Source of the DNA: Patescibacteria group bacterium
Lineage (GTDB): Bacteria; Patescibacteria; Paceibacteria; UBA9973; UBA2103
Reading direction: 5' to 3'
DNA length: 64,000 bases
Assembly: GCA_004322365.1 (NCBI GenBank)
Contig: SCTS01000006.1
Coordinates: forward strand, 124,001-188,000
The notes beneath the pieces were generated by a model. That model had not been told where the DNA came from and did not search any database. It saw only the letters and a list, made by a program, of their open reading frames with translations. The position numbers and the translations under genes are program-made. Numbering within the stretch: the stretch's first letter is position 1; the number at the start of each line of letters is the position of its first letter. Below are positions 51,789 to 60,413 of this stretch, in pieces.

Positions 51789-53567
51789 TTACGGCAATTT
51801 TTCGTCGGCTTCCTCGTCTCGAAGAAGTTCACCGCCAAGGGTGTTCACTTCTTCGAAAGGAATAGTACCTTTGAGCATTTTCATAATAGCATCCTCTTTC
51901 ATCGTAAACATGCCTTGTGCACGCGCTACTTTGTACAATTCATCTTCAATTGGGTTAGCAAGAATGGTGTGCTCTAGTTCAGGCGATGTAGGCAACATTT
52001 CAAACACCGCAACACGCCCACGAGTACCGTTAGCGCACGTTGGAGATGGAGCAATCCCATAGACAGTTTTTGCTGCAGGAAGTTTTTTCTTAAATTCAGC
52101 AGGTATATCAGCGAATTCTTTTTCAATCATAGTAGCCACAGCACCCTCAAAAGGAATAGGTTTACCAGCATCTTCACAGCGAAGCCGAACGAGTCTTTGT
52201 GCAATAGACAGAATAAGTGTTGGTGCAATCAAGTACGGGTCAACGCCCATGTCAACAAGTCGGGGCACGATACCAATTGCATTATTAGTGTGGAGCGTGG
52301 TGAGAACTAGGTGTCCGGTGAGTGCTGCTTGAATGGCAAGCTGCGCTGTCTCTTTATCGCGAATTTCTCCCACCATGATGATGTTAGGGTCTTGACGCAA
52401 TATGGAACGCAGTCCCGACGCGAATGTATAGCCAATTTCTGGACGCACCTGTGACTGCGACACACCGTCGATGTCATATTCTACTGGATCTTCAAGAGAG
52501 ACAACATTCATTCCTTCACGATCAAGCTCCTGGAGCATCGCGTAGAGCGTCGTCGATTTACCAGAACCTGTTGGACCAGAAATAACAATAATTCCATAGG
52601 GTTTTTTAATTGCTTTTCGAATCGTTTCAGAGTTTTCGTCCGTCAGTCCAATGTCATTGAGTTTCTGTGTTTGAAGTCGACGATCCAAAATACGCATCAC
52701 CACCTTTTCGCCGTGATAGGTTGGAAATGTTGATACACGAAAGTCTACGCGCCTGGCATCTATGGTTGCAGAAAAACGGCCATCTTGTGGTTTTCTTCTC
52801 TCGTCAAGCTTAAGGGATGAAAGCACCTTAATACGTGCAATAACAGAACGCTCTAGGTTTTTAGGTAATCTGAGCGACGTATAGAGCACGCCATCAACAC
52901 GAAAACGGACCTTCAATTCCTCTCGCGTTGGTTCTATGTGAATGTCGGACGCCTTACCGTCAACAGCATACCGAAGAATAGTTGCAACAATTTTTGTAAC
53001 AGGAGCATCTTCTTTTATTTTGACATTTCCCTTTTCAGCATCAGTAAGTTTCTCGCTTGGTGCTTCTTCAAGAGCCACACTGAGTTCATCGTCATCTCTA
53101 GCAGTGCTTTGCAACTCCCCAAGTGCCTGCCCCACCTCACCAGAAAGACCTTTGTACATTCCAATAATTTTGTCGAAGTCTTCATCGGAGATAAGAAATA
53201 TCTTATACGGAACATTCGTACGCGAAGCAATGAAATTAAGGGCTTCTACTGCGTCAAGGTTATCTGGATCAGTAGTGCCAACCTCAAGCACACCATCGTT
53301 CAGCGCGAGGGGAGCGAAGCGGTAATGACGAGCAGATTCTTCTGGAATATAGTTCAGTACCGCAAAAGGGACGACGTCCTCACCAATCTCATGCGTTGGT
53401 ACTGAGTAATACTCACCACGAGCACTAAGAATGTCACTTGCTGACACCCCCCTATCTAAGAGGGCCTTCTCAAGAGTTTTGGAACTTGTTGCAATCTCCT
53501 CTTTAATACCCGCAAGAGCATTTTTATCAACGAGACCTTTCTCCGAGAGGAGGGAAAGAACATCCAT
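51789..53567 (-). CDS. pilB: Pilus extension ATPase PilB
   Basis: 592 residues: N-terminal MshEN-like domain, KASDIHIEPTREELKVRFRVDG, Walker A GPTGSGKSTTLYAML, EDPVEYDIDGVSQSQV, VGEIRDKETAQLAI and HLVLTTLHTNNAIG. The zinc tetracysteine usual in PilB/GspE is reduced to two separate Cys (RLRCEDAG, SPTCANGTRGR). It polymerises the pilus. Confidence 0.95.
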   Translation of the reverse strand: MDVLSLLSEKGLVDKNALAGIKEEIATSSKTLEKALLDRGVSASDILSARGEYYSVPTHEIGEDVVPFAVLNYIPEESARHYRFAPLALNDGVLEVGTTDPDNLDAVEALNFIASRTNVPYKIFLISDEDFDKIIGMYKGLSGEVGQALGELQSTARDDDELSVALEEAPSEKLTDAEKGNVKIKEDAPVTKIVATILRYAVDGKASDIHIEPTREELKVRFRVDGVLYTSLRLPKNLERSVIARIKVLSSLKLDERRKPQDGRFSATIDARRVDFRVSTFPTYHGEKVVMRILDRRLQTQKLNDIGLTDENSETIRKAIKKPYGIIVISGPTGSGKSTTLYAMLQELDREGMNVVSLEDPVEYDIDGVSQSQVRPEIGYTFASGLRSILRQDPNIIMVGEIRDKETAQLAIQAALTGHLVLTTLHTNNAIGIVPRLVDMGVDPYLIAPTLILSIAQRLVRLRCEDAGKPIPFEGAVATMIEKEFADIPAEFKKKLPAAKTVYGIAPSPTCANGTRGRVAVFEMLPTSPELEHTILANPIEDELYKVARAQGMFTMKEDAIMKMLKGTIPFEEVNTLGGELLRDEEADEKLP

Positions 53568-53571
53568 AGCG

Positions 53572-53910
53572 TTATCTCACTTGCGGAGTGAGCTGTTTAG
53601 CCCCCAGTGGAGCAAAGGGGTTGTTGCGTCCGACTGGTTCTTGTACGAGTTCTTGGCTAAAATCTTGTAAACTTTTAAAGGCAGGGTCTGAAAAAATAGC
53701 GTCATCGAGCTTAATTGATTTAAGCTGAAGAAGAATCGCTATAAGATCCTGATCGACAGAAGGGACAGCTGACACTTCTTGTGCCGACAATACAGGCTCG
53801 GCTGGTTTCGCAAAGAAATATGAATATACAACAAAAGCAATGGCGATTACGAGTACCACTATAATGACCGTTTTGAATTTTTTAAATAAATCAATCATGG
53901 TTTGAGCCAA
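53572..53910 (-). CDS. Small membrane protein at the PilP position
   Basis: 112 residues: cytoplasmic start, membrane helix (VIIVVLVIAIAFVVYSYFFA), then a periplasm-side segment ending DFSQELVQEPVGRNNPFAPLG. The RNNPFAPL end resembles the RDPF stretch of PilP-like proteins. It lies between pilO and pilB, where alignment-complex partners are expected. No lipobox. Confidence 0.75.
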   Translation of the reverse strand: MAQTMIDLFKKFKTVIIVVLVIAIAFVVYSYFFAKPAEPVLSAQEVSAVPSVDQDLIAILLQLKSIKLDDAIFSDPAFKSLQDFSQELVQEPVGRNNPFAPLGAKQLTPQVR

Positions 53911-54437
53911 TAGGTTTTAATATGGAAGGTGAATTCGTAAATACCTGTCTCATTTGCAGTGAAAGAAAGACCTACCACATCCACAAGACGCAGACTCTTC
54001 TCTAGATCAGCAAGGTATTGTCTGAATGTATCGTAAGAACCACTGACATTGAAAGACAAAATAACGGACTCGTAGGTCTTCTCATCAGGGCCTATCTGCC
54101 CCCTACTGACTCGCTCTTTCGGAGTTTCAATAACTACATTTCTGACACGCATACCGTATTTGGTCGCCATGCTATCAAAATCAAGTATGAGTCGTACATT
54201 ATCAACATGGTCGGGCACCAGTTTCTGTAGACGAGCTAAATCTATCTGGGGAAATGTGTTGTAGCGACTCAAGAGTTGATCACGAACATCTTGAAGCTCT
54301 CTAGAGCGCGACAGTGCAGCATCAAATTGCGCTTGTTCAGCTAACGAATCTTGGAGACCGAGATATGTTGGATTTATATACCAAAAAAATATTGCGCCAG
54401 CGAGACCTAGAAAAAGAATTGGGGTAAAAAGTTTCAT
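53895..54437 (-). CDS. pilO: Pilus alignment protein PilO
   Basis: 180 residues: N-terminal membrane helix (FTPILFLGLAGAIFFWYI), coiled-coil stretch (residues about 30-70), then a ferredoxin-like domain with PQIDLARLQKLVPDHVDNVRLILD. Overlaps pilN by four nt and the next gene by 16 nt. With PilM and PilN it couples the motor to the envelope. Confidence 0.9.
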   Translation of the reverse strand: MKLFTPILFLGLAGAIFFWYINPTYLGLQDSLAEQAQFDAALSRSRELQDVRDQLLSRYNTFPQIDLARLQKLVPDHVDNVRLILDFDSMATKYGMRVRNVVIETPKERVSRGQIGPDEKTYESVILSFNVSGSYDTFRQYLADLEKSLRLVDVVGLSFTANETGIYEFTFHIKTYWLKP

Positions 54438-55075
54438 ATTCCTTGTGGTGATGTTGGTGGCACACTTGTAGGTAAAGCTTCAGTGGGAGCCGCACTCACT
54501 CCCGTGTACCCTATACGAGTCGTATCAATGACTGCCGTGAACTCAAACAGTATGCTGCCAGTCTTCGATATATTCACATTTGAGAACACTGGGTCGGTAA
54601 TGATACTACTCTTACTAAATGCATCTGACTGGAGTGCAACCGCGTTAAAACTAGCTGCTTCACCAGATGCTGAGAGTAGAGTTCTGGTTGGGTCTGCGAT
54701 GTCATAAGAAAAATTACTAAATCGTACATTGGTCAGCATAAGCTTCTCAAGTTCATCAAAAAGTTGTGAGAGAGCCGTGTGATTTTTAAGAAGAGTACTC
54801 CCTGCTGCAATCCTTGTATCAAGGCGCGAAAGTTCTTTTATGGTTGCAGGTTCAAAGGCTGCACGCGAACGCTCCAAAGATTGACGTTTACTTTCAACTG
54901 ACTGTATTAAATATTTTTCAAAACCAAAAATACCACCTGCAGAAAGAATCGTCACAATAAGAATTGCGCCAGCAATTATGTTTACAAGTGCAACAGGGTT
55001 TGCTCGTTTGGCTTCAGTGCGTTCAACTTTGAGCGCAGCCTTAGGTATAAAAGATGTCGTGACACGATCGTCCAT
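54434..55075 (-). CDS. pilN: Pilus alignment protein PilN
   Basis: 213 residues: polar start (MDDRVTTSFIPKAALKV), membrane helix (ALVNIIAGAILIVTILSAGGIFGF), coiled coil, and a C-terminal domain. The classical PilN N-terminal INLLP motif is not obvious. -10 box TACACT at 55082-55087 lies six nt before the ATG. Confidence 0.85.
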   Translation of the reverse strand: MDDRVTTSFIPKAALKVERTEAKRANPVALVNIIAGAILIVTILSAGGIFGFEKYLIQSVESKRQSLERSRAAFEPATIKELSRLDTRIAAGSTLLKNHTALSQLFDELEKLMLTNVRFSNFSYDIADPTRTLLSASGEAASFNAVALQSDAFSKSSIITDPVFSNVNISKTGSILFEFTAVIDTTRIGYTGVSAAPTEALPTSVPPTSPQGI

Positions 55076-55094
55076 GTGGAAAGTGTAACATCTT

Positions 55095-55185
55095 AAAAAA
55101 GCTGCCAGCTTTCAGCTGCCAGCTTTCAGTGGAAATTACTAAATTCTTAAAGCTGAAACCTGACAGCCGACACCTGAAAGCTAAT
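55095..55185. repeat. Heptamer repeats between pilM and pilN, direct then inverted
   Basis: Plus-oriented units AGCTGCC, AGCTTTC, AGCTGCC, AGCTTTC (55101-55130) are followed after a short spacer by minus-oriented units (AGCTTTC, AGGTGTC, GGCTGTC, AGGTTTC, AGCTTTA). The arrangement matches 3103-3166 and can fold back. It splits pilM from the rest of the operon. Confidence 0.78.
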
Positions 55186-55189
55186 TAAG

Positions 55190-56302
55190 TTACTGATGCA
55201 ACGCACGAAGTGCGAGTCCAACAGCAGAAGCAAATGATGGGCCAGCGCCTTTGAGTACGTCAGAGATAAACGCGGGTGCAGCTAATTTTTCAAACGGAGA
55301 AGCAATGACAATCCGTGCATCAAAAGAACGCGAAGCTATCTCCTTCAAGCCTTTCAAAGAAGCTCCTCCTCCTACAAGAACTACTTGCGACACCGCCTTC
55401 CCTTCTTTGCGTTGGTACGTCAACAAAATACGACGAGCTTCAGCAAATATGAAATCAAGCGCCGCAGATCCCACCTCAGATTCGGACAAGCCTTTATCCC
55501 TTTTTATATTTTCAGCCTCTTGAAATGTAGCGCCCATTGACTTTGCCAACGAGAGCGTTAAATCTTGTCCACCACGACCTATGGTGTGTGAAACATCGAT
55601 AATGCCAAATTCAATAATATATACACGGGTCGATGATGCTCCCATATCAATAATCATTGCAGGCGCAGTGGTATGTTCATAGGAAGCTCGCCCCATGCTA
55701 AATGGCTCTACCTCAAAAAATCGCGGAGTGATAGCGGCAGCTTCTGTAACAAGCTGATATTTAGCAAGGACTGCGTTGTGAATCGCGACAAGAAGCACAT
55801 CGGTTGAGTGATCTGATTTTGGAACGCCACCTTGTGGACTCAAAAATTTTGCTTCTTCCTCAGGTATCACAAACCAGTCGAGCGCCACTTCTGTAATTGG
55901 CACAGGAATATATTTGCGAGCCTCTATTGGAATCATAGTTGCCAAATCGGCATGATCTTTTGTAGGGAGCGTGATGACATTAATGAGACTTCCAGAAAGT
56001 GGTACCGAGAATCCGCCAATTTTTGCTGTCACGTTTGCCTCACGGAGCACGTCTTTCAAGGCTTCCCCAATTTTTTCAGGTGGAGGCATCACCGATTGCC
56101 CTACTTCGGCATTTGCATATGGGCCGAGTGCAATCTCCCCGTAGGTCTCCAATACCGCACTCCCCTTCACCTCCTTTACCTGCACAATTTTAATGGATGA
56201 AGTCCCAATGTCCACCCCAAGAACACTCTCGCCATCTTTCACACTAAAAGATGAAGCGAGCTGTTTAAATTTTTCAGACAGTGTGCTGAGGGAGAAATCC
56301 AT
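55190..56302 (-). CDS. pilM: Pilus assembly protein PilM (actin-like)
   Basis: 370 residues from ATG 56300-56302. Actin-like ATPase motifs: VLGVDIGTSSIKIVQVKEV, MIIDMGASSTRVYIIEFG, GRGGQDLTLSLAKSM and VVLVGGGASLKGLKEI. It binds the PilN cytoplasmic tail. The upstream frame to 56329 adds nine residues and is less likely. Confidence 0.94.
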   Translation of the reverse strand: MDFSLSTLSEKFKQLASSFSVKDGESVLGVDIGTSSIKIVQVKEVKGSAVLETYGEIALGPYANAEVGQSVMPPPEKIGEALKDVLREANVTAKIGGFSVPLSGSLINVITLPTKDHADLATMIPIEARKYIPVPITEVALDWFVIPEEEAKFLSPQGGVPKSDHSTDVLLVAIHNAVLAKYQLVTEAAAITPRFFEVEPFSMGRASYEHTTAPAMIIDMGASSTRVYIIEFGIIDVSHTIGRGGQDLTLSLAKSMGATFQEAENIKRDKGLSESEVGSAALDFIFAEARRILLTYQRKEGKAVSQVVLVGGGASLKGLKEIASRSFDARIVIASPFEKLAAPAFISDVLKGAGPSFASAVGLALRALHQ

Positions 56303-56428
56303 ACGAGAGACTACGAACGCTGGGTACAAAGACTAATAATTATCATGGTGAATCCCTATGTCTCCCGTAGCCCTCTCCTAGAGTGGAATCAAATCTAAGT
56401 CAGGGAGTACAATGTTTCCAAGTATATC

Positions 56429-57073
56429 ATGATTGGTCACATTCTCCGGAGAATTCTTGATGCGTTGATTCCTATATCTAGTGAGTCAGCTATTGCCCGT
56501 TCACTTTCAGAAGAAACGCTGGCAGAGCTTCTTCACCCAATGATCCACCGTGATAAACAGTGGATTGTAGCTCTGTTCCCGTACCGAAACCCAAAAGTTC
56601 GCGCACTCATCCGTGCCATAAAATATCGTGGCGAAAAGGCTCCACTTCCTGCACTGGGTAGAATTTTGGCTGATGAAATCATTCAAATACTTGCCGACAA
56701 AAAAACACTCGGAGGATGGCGAAATCCACTTCTCGTTCCCATTCCTAGCTCAAGCGCTCGCCTAAAATCTCGAGGCTATAACCAAGTTGAGAGAATCGTT
56801 CTCGCTACGCTCCCCCATCTTGAAGCGGAGGTTACCTATGCACCTGATGTACTCGGACGAGAAGACAGAGCAAGCCAAGTAGAAGTATTAAAATCTGAAC
56901 GTGAGAAAAACATTGCTGGCGCATTTTCCGTTATTCGTCCTGAAAAAGTAAGCGGCATGCATGTGATTCTTATAGACGATGTCGCCGAGACCGGCACCAC
57001 ACTCTCTGATGCAAAGCGTGCACTCATAGGAGCTGGCGCTTCTGAAGTCATTGCAATAACCCTCGCGCACTAA
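56429..57073 (+). CDS. ComF-type phosphoribosyltransferase
   Basis: 214 residues: FPYRNPKVRALIRAIKYRGEK, LVPIPSSSARLKSRGYNQVE and the PRPP-binding VILIDDVAETGTTLSDAKRAL. The N-terminal zinc ribbon of classical ComF is missing. ComF aids uptake of DNA in competent bacteria; it lies head-to-head with pilM, so a link between pili and DNA uptake is plausible but inferred. Confidence 0.9.
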   Translation: MIGHILRRILDALIPISSESAIARSLSEETLAELLHPMIHRDKQWIVALFPYRNPKVRALIRAIKYRGEKAPLPALGRILADEIIQILADKKTLGGWRNPLLVPIPSSSARLKSRGYNQVERIVLATLPHLEAEVTYAPDVLGREDRASQVEVLKSEREKNIAGAFSVIRPEKVSGMHVILIDDVAETGTTLSDAKRALIGAGASEVIAITLAH

Positions 57074-57101
57074 ACCGGAAAGCAGTTTGCAGTAGGCAGA
57101 A

Positions 57102-57129
57102 AAAAATCCCGACAGGTGTCGGGATTTTT
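57102..57129. terminator. Bidirectional terminator after comF-like gene
   Basis: AAAAATCCCGACA-GG-TGTCGGGATTTTT. It serves the convergent genes at 56429 and, after the heptamer tract, at 57178. Confidence 0.9.
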
Positions 57130-57177
57130 CCTAGAACCTAGAACCTAGAACCTAGAACCTAGAACCTAGAACCTGAA
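57130..57177. repeat. Six perfect heptamer repeats (CCTAGAA)
   Basis: CCTAGAA repeated six times without error (57130-57171), then CCTGAA. On the minus strand this is AGGTTCT, one of the units in the cluster at 3103-3166. It lies directly between a terminator and the stop codon at 57178. Confidence 0.95.
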
Positions 57178-58017
57178 TTATTGTGCTCCAGCAGATGCTT
57201 CCGTAGTCGTCGTAGTCGACGCCGCAGCTTTCATGCCCTTAAGCGCAGTAATAATTTTGTCAGCATCCTTGCGTGCTGTCTGTAAGTCTTTCTGTGCAAC
57301 TACAATTTGAGCTCGGGCATCCTTGAGTGCCTTTGTGTTTGCAGCTCTTTTTGTAGCATCACCATTATCAGGGACAAGGGTAACGATTGCGTTTACCGCT
57401 GCTTGCGCTTGCAAGCTCGCATCTGCAAGTTTTGCTTTGTACTCTTCAAAGACTACGCGAATTGCTGTTACGTCATTTCCTGCCGTAGCTGCTGCCGCAA
57501 TACGCGTTTCAAATTTTACCGCAATGAGTTGCATCGTGGTTGAAATTGTCACAATACGATCAGCCGCAGTAATTATCCCTCCTTGAGGAATAATGAGTGC
57601 ATAGATACGGTACGAATCGGTAATGGATTTCACATCCCCCTTCAATGTTTCAAGATCAGTATCTGCATTAATTTTAGCCTTAAGTGCATTCAGTGCATTC
57701 ACTTGTGCTGTCAAAGTTCCCGCAATAGAAGCCTTGTCCGCGTCGGAAAGATTTTTCATTCCTTGTACGCGAGCGATGAGAGTATTAAGGTTTGTGACTC
57801 TTCTGTCAATTTCTTGATTTCCACGGTCCTTACCTCGCATCAATGCAACTGACTGCCCCGCTGTTGCTTTTACTTCTACTTTTGTTGCTGTAGGCGTAGT
57901 GACAGTAGCACCTGCATTTACGCTCGTAGTTACCGCCTCCTCAGCCAATGCGAATGTTGGAGATAGAAGAATAGCGAAAGCGACAAGAGGAAGAAGTACT
58001 GGGGTTATTTTTTTCAT
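57178..58017 (-). CDS. Secreted helical protein of unknown function
   Basis: 279 residues: signal peptide (ending PTFALAEE), then mostly alpha-helical sequence with few aromatics and many Ala, Lys and Thr (residues 60-270), likely coiled coil, and a Thr/Ala tail. No family recognised. -10 TAATCT (58024-58029) six nt before the ATG. Followed by the repeat tract at 57130-57177. Confidence 0.7.
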   Translation of the reverse strand: MKKITPVLLPLVAFAILLSPTFALAEEAVTTSVNAGATVTTPTATKVEVKATAGQSVALMRGKDRGNQEIDRRVTNLNTLIARVQGMKNLSDADKASIAGTLTAQVNALNALKAKINADTDLETLKGDVKSITDSYRIYALIIPQGGIITAADRIVTISTTMQLIAVKFETRIAAAATAGNDVTAIRVVFEEYKAKLADASLQAQAAVNAIVTLVPDNGDATKRAANTKALKDARAQIVVAQKDLQTARKDADKIITALKGMKAAASTTTTTEASAGAQ

Positions 58018-58043
58018 ACTGTTAGATTATTAGAGAATAAGAT

Positions 58044-58331
58044 TTACTGCGCAACCGCCTTATCGTTGAGACCTGCATCAATTGCCGTTGTGTCTCCATT
58101 CATTGCGGTCATATCTGCATCCACTGATGCCACATCCTGCATTAATGAAGCGTCCGAAGTGTCAGCGCCCGTTGCGAGTGTTGGTCCTTGAGGAACTGCG
58201 GGCTGTGTCTCGGTAGGAGCTACAGCAACAGGGGCTGGCGCTGGACGTGTTGATGCATACCAATAAAAACCACCACCGAGAACAACAGCTGCGAGTATAA
58301 TTCCACTGGCTACTTTTATATTTCCTGACAT
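58044..58331 (-). CDS. Membrane-anchored low-complexity protein
   Basis: 95 residues: a membrane helix (VASGIILAAVVLGGGFYWYA), a Pro/Ala/Val linker (RPAPAPVAVAPTETQPAVPQ) and an Asp/Ala/Met-rich end. Unknown role. It lies 26 nt upstream of the secreted helical protein gene and may be co-transcribed. Confidence 0.6.
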   Translation of the reverse strand: MSGNIKVASGIILAAVVLGGGFYWYASTRPAPAPVAVAPTETQPAVPQGPTLATGADTSDASLMQDVASVDADMTAMNGDTTAIDAGLNDKAVAQ

Positions 58332-58438
58332 ATATGTAAGAAGTACTTAGATAATTAGATAATGAGCACAGACTGATAAAGCCGTACCTTTCTATTATAC
58401 CGCACGAGCGAAGATGTCACTGTGGACTCAGAGCCCTT

Positions 58439-59071
58439 CTATCTTAGTGTTTCTTTTGAGGCAAGAATGGCAAGTATCTCCGTCCATGACGCTACACGAG
58501 TAACGCCCTCAGGTACTACCCCTTGATTCCACGGCGTATCTAGGAGCAATACGGGGATCCCCACACTCGCTACATCAGATGCAAAGTGAAGCGCATCATC
58601 AATAAAAAGATCAGCTCCAATTTCAGTCATCACTGACGACTTCAAACGCTTTTTTGAAGGATCAGTTTCATAGTGACCCGTGAAATGGATTTCACGATAG
58701 AGCCCTAAGAAATTTTTAGTAAGCCAGTCAATAGTGTTGTCACGCATTCCTTCATGCCGACCTGTCACCACAGCTATCTCGTAAGTTTTTCCAAGATGTT
58801 TCAAAGCATCATAGGCTCCAAAAACTGCCTCAGCTTGGTGATGAAACTCTGTACCTACAAACTCATCAATACGCCTTTGTGTTTCTTCGGGCGCACAATT
58901 CCAAACCGTTCCTAAATTGTAGTCAACAACTTCATCGCGCACATAGTTAGTGCCGTATGTCGCATTATGAAAGCTTGCCATGGCGTCTCCCGTGCGCGCC
59001 AATACATCATCAAGATCAACACCGAGAACTTTTTTCGGCTTCTGCGACTCATGTGGTGAAGATAAAATCAT
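58439..59071 (-). CDS. HAD-family 5'(3')-nucleotidase (NT5C-like)
   Basis: 210 residues with the HAD nucleophile motif GVDLDDVLARTGDAM, a helical cap (YGTNYVRDEVVDYNLGTVW), motif II VVTGRHEGM and motif IV ADLFIDDALHFA. Relatives remove phosphate from nucleoside 5'-monophosphates. It follows glutamine synthetase on the same strand. Confidence 0.85.
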   Translation of the reverse strand: MILSSPHESQKPKKVLGVDLDDVLARTGDAMASFHNATYGTNYVRDEVVDYNLGTVWNCAPEETQRRIDEFVGTEFHHQAEAVFGAYDALKHLGKTYEIAVVTGRHEGMRDNTIDWLTKNFLGLYREIHFTGHYETDPSKKRLKSSVMTEIGADLFIDDALHFASDVASVGIPVLLLDTPWNQGVVPEGVTRVASWTEILAILASKETLR

Positions 59072-59132
59072 ACGTTCTCGCTACCGTAATAGCTTTACGG
59101 CTATTCGTCAACAAAACCTCACATCACTCAGC

Positions 59133-60158
59133 TCAGTTTCCGCAAATAGTCTTCATGAGTACTGCACACACTTGGTACGGATCCATGTTCGCCGCAGGGC
59201 GTCTGTCTTCAAGATATCCCTTGCCATCGTTTGCGGTCGCCATGGGAATACGGATAGATGCACCGCGGTCAGAAACACCGTAGCGAAATTCGTTGATACT
59301 ACAAGTTTCATGTTTGCCTGTGAGTCGCTCTTCGTTCCCTGCCCCATACACAGCAATATGTTCGTGATGTTTCCGTTTCAATTTCTCACAAGCAACTTTT
59401 ATATGTTTAAGTCCACCCGAGGCACGCATCGCCTTCGTTGAAAAGTTTGTATGTGCACCTGCACCATTCCAATCTCCTTTCACTGGCTTTGGTGCATATG
59501 AAACTGACATATCGTGATCTTCACCAAGTCTCTCAAGAAGCCATCTTGCAACCCAAAGTTGGTCGGCTACAGCAAGGGGTCCGACAGGCCCTACCTGAAA
59601 TTCCCACTGCCCCGGCATCACTTCTGCATTAATACCTGAAAGTTCTATCCCCGCTTTCAGACAAGCCTCCATATGTTCTTCCACCAAATCTCTACCGACA
59701 ATATTTTCTGTACCTACACCGCAATAGTACGGACCTTGGGGGCCTGGAAATCCTACTTTAGGAAATCCAAGTGGTCTGCCATTCTGGAAAAGCGTGTACT
59801 CCTGTTCAATACCAAACCACGCGCCAGCCGTTTGATATTTTTTAGCAATCGCACGAAGCTCTGCACGAGTGTTTGAAGGATGCACATCACCGTTCGCTTG
59901 ATATACCTCACAAAGAACTAAAAGATGCGGGGCTCCGCGCAAAGGATCGGGCAATAAAAAAACCGGTATAAGCCGGCAATCACTGAATCTTCCTTCTGCT
60001 TGTTCGGTCGATGAGCCATCAAATCCCCATTCCGGTATATCTTTTAATTTTGTAACGGGGCCTTTAATAATTTTGGTCTTAGAGCGAATGCCCGCATTGG
60101 GCTTCCGTCCGTCGAGCCAAAGGTACTCAACTTCTACATATTTAGTAAGGGTAGTCAT
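59133..60158 (-). CDS. glnA: Glutamine synthetase, type II (eukaryote-like)
   Basis: 341 residues, much shorter than bacterial GSI (about 450-470). It matches GSII throughout: WGFDGSSTEQAEGRFSDC, LVLCEVY, WFGIEQEYTLF, GFPGPQGPYYCGVG, NAEVMPGQWEFQVG, GAGAHTNFSTKAMR, RLTGKHET and SDRGASIRIP. It makes glutamine from glutamate and ammonia with ATP. GSII lacks the adenylylation loop of GSI. -10 TAGAAT five nt before the ATG. The GSII type in this kind of genome suggests past transfer. Confidence 0.94.
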   Translation of the reverse strand: MTTLTKYVEVEYLWLDGRKPNAGIRSKTKIIKGPVTKLKDIPEWGFDGSSTEQAEGRFSDCRLIPVFLLPDPLRGAPHLLVLCEVYQANGDVHPSNTRAELRAIAKKYQTAGAWFGIEQEYTLFQNGRPLGFPKVGFPGPQGPYYCGVGTENIVGRDLVEEHMEACLKAGIELSGINAEVMPGQWEFQVGPVGPLAVADQLWVARWLLERLGEDHDMSVSYAPKPVKGDWNGAGAHTNFSTKAMRASGGLKHIKVACEKLKRKHHEHIAVYGAGNEERLTGKHETCSINEFRYGVSDRGASIRIPMATANDGKGYLEDRRPAANMDPYQVCAVLMKTICGN

Positions 60159-60228
60159 AATTCATTCTATCAAGAACAACACGCTGAATGGCAGAGATGG
60201 GTGTGGAAAGTACACGCCGAAGAAAATT

Positions 60229-60307
60229 GCCCCATGCGGGGCTTATTTTCCTGCGGACGAAGTTTTGGCAAAACTATTTTTTGGGGAAAGAATTTGCCAA
60301 AACTTCG
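60229..60307. repeat. Two inverted repeats upstream of glutamine synthetase
   Basis: GCCCC-ATGC-GGGGC at 60229-60242 and a perfect 15-bp inverted repeat CGAAGTTTTGGCAAA (60258-60272) with its complement at 60293-60307, loop 20 nt. The stretch 60159-60413 holds no gene that I can see. It may contain a terminator or regulatory RNA. Confidence 0.7.
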
Positions 60308-60413
60308 ACTGATTTGTTTTTGAATTCGAATGTCGCAAATGGAAAAGGAGGGGTTTGGGGAGGAACAAAGAGCTAGAGCGTGATGCTGATTTTTCAGTCC
60401 CCGTTATACGAAC

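Noticed and set aside
51789..53567. PilB as a type II secretion GspE
   Set aside because: The same locus has PilT, PilM and a typical pilin and lacks GspC/GspD, so a type IV pilus fits better.
57130..57177. Heptamer tract as a CRISPR array
   Set aside because: Units are seven nt with no unique spacers; it is a simple tandem repeat.
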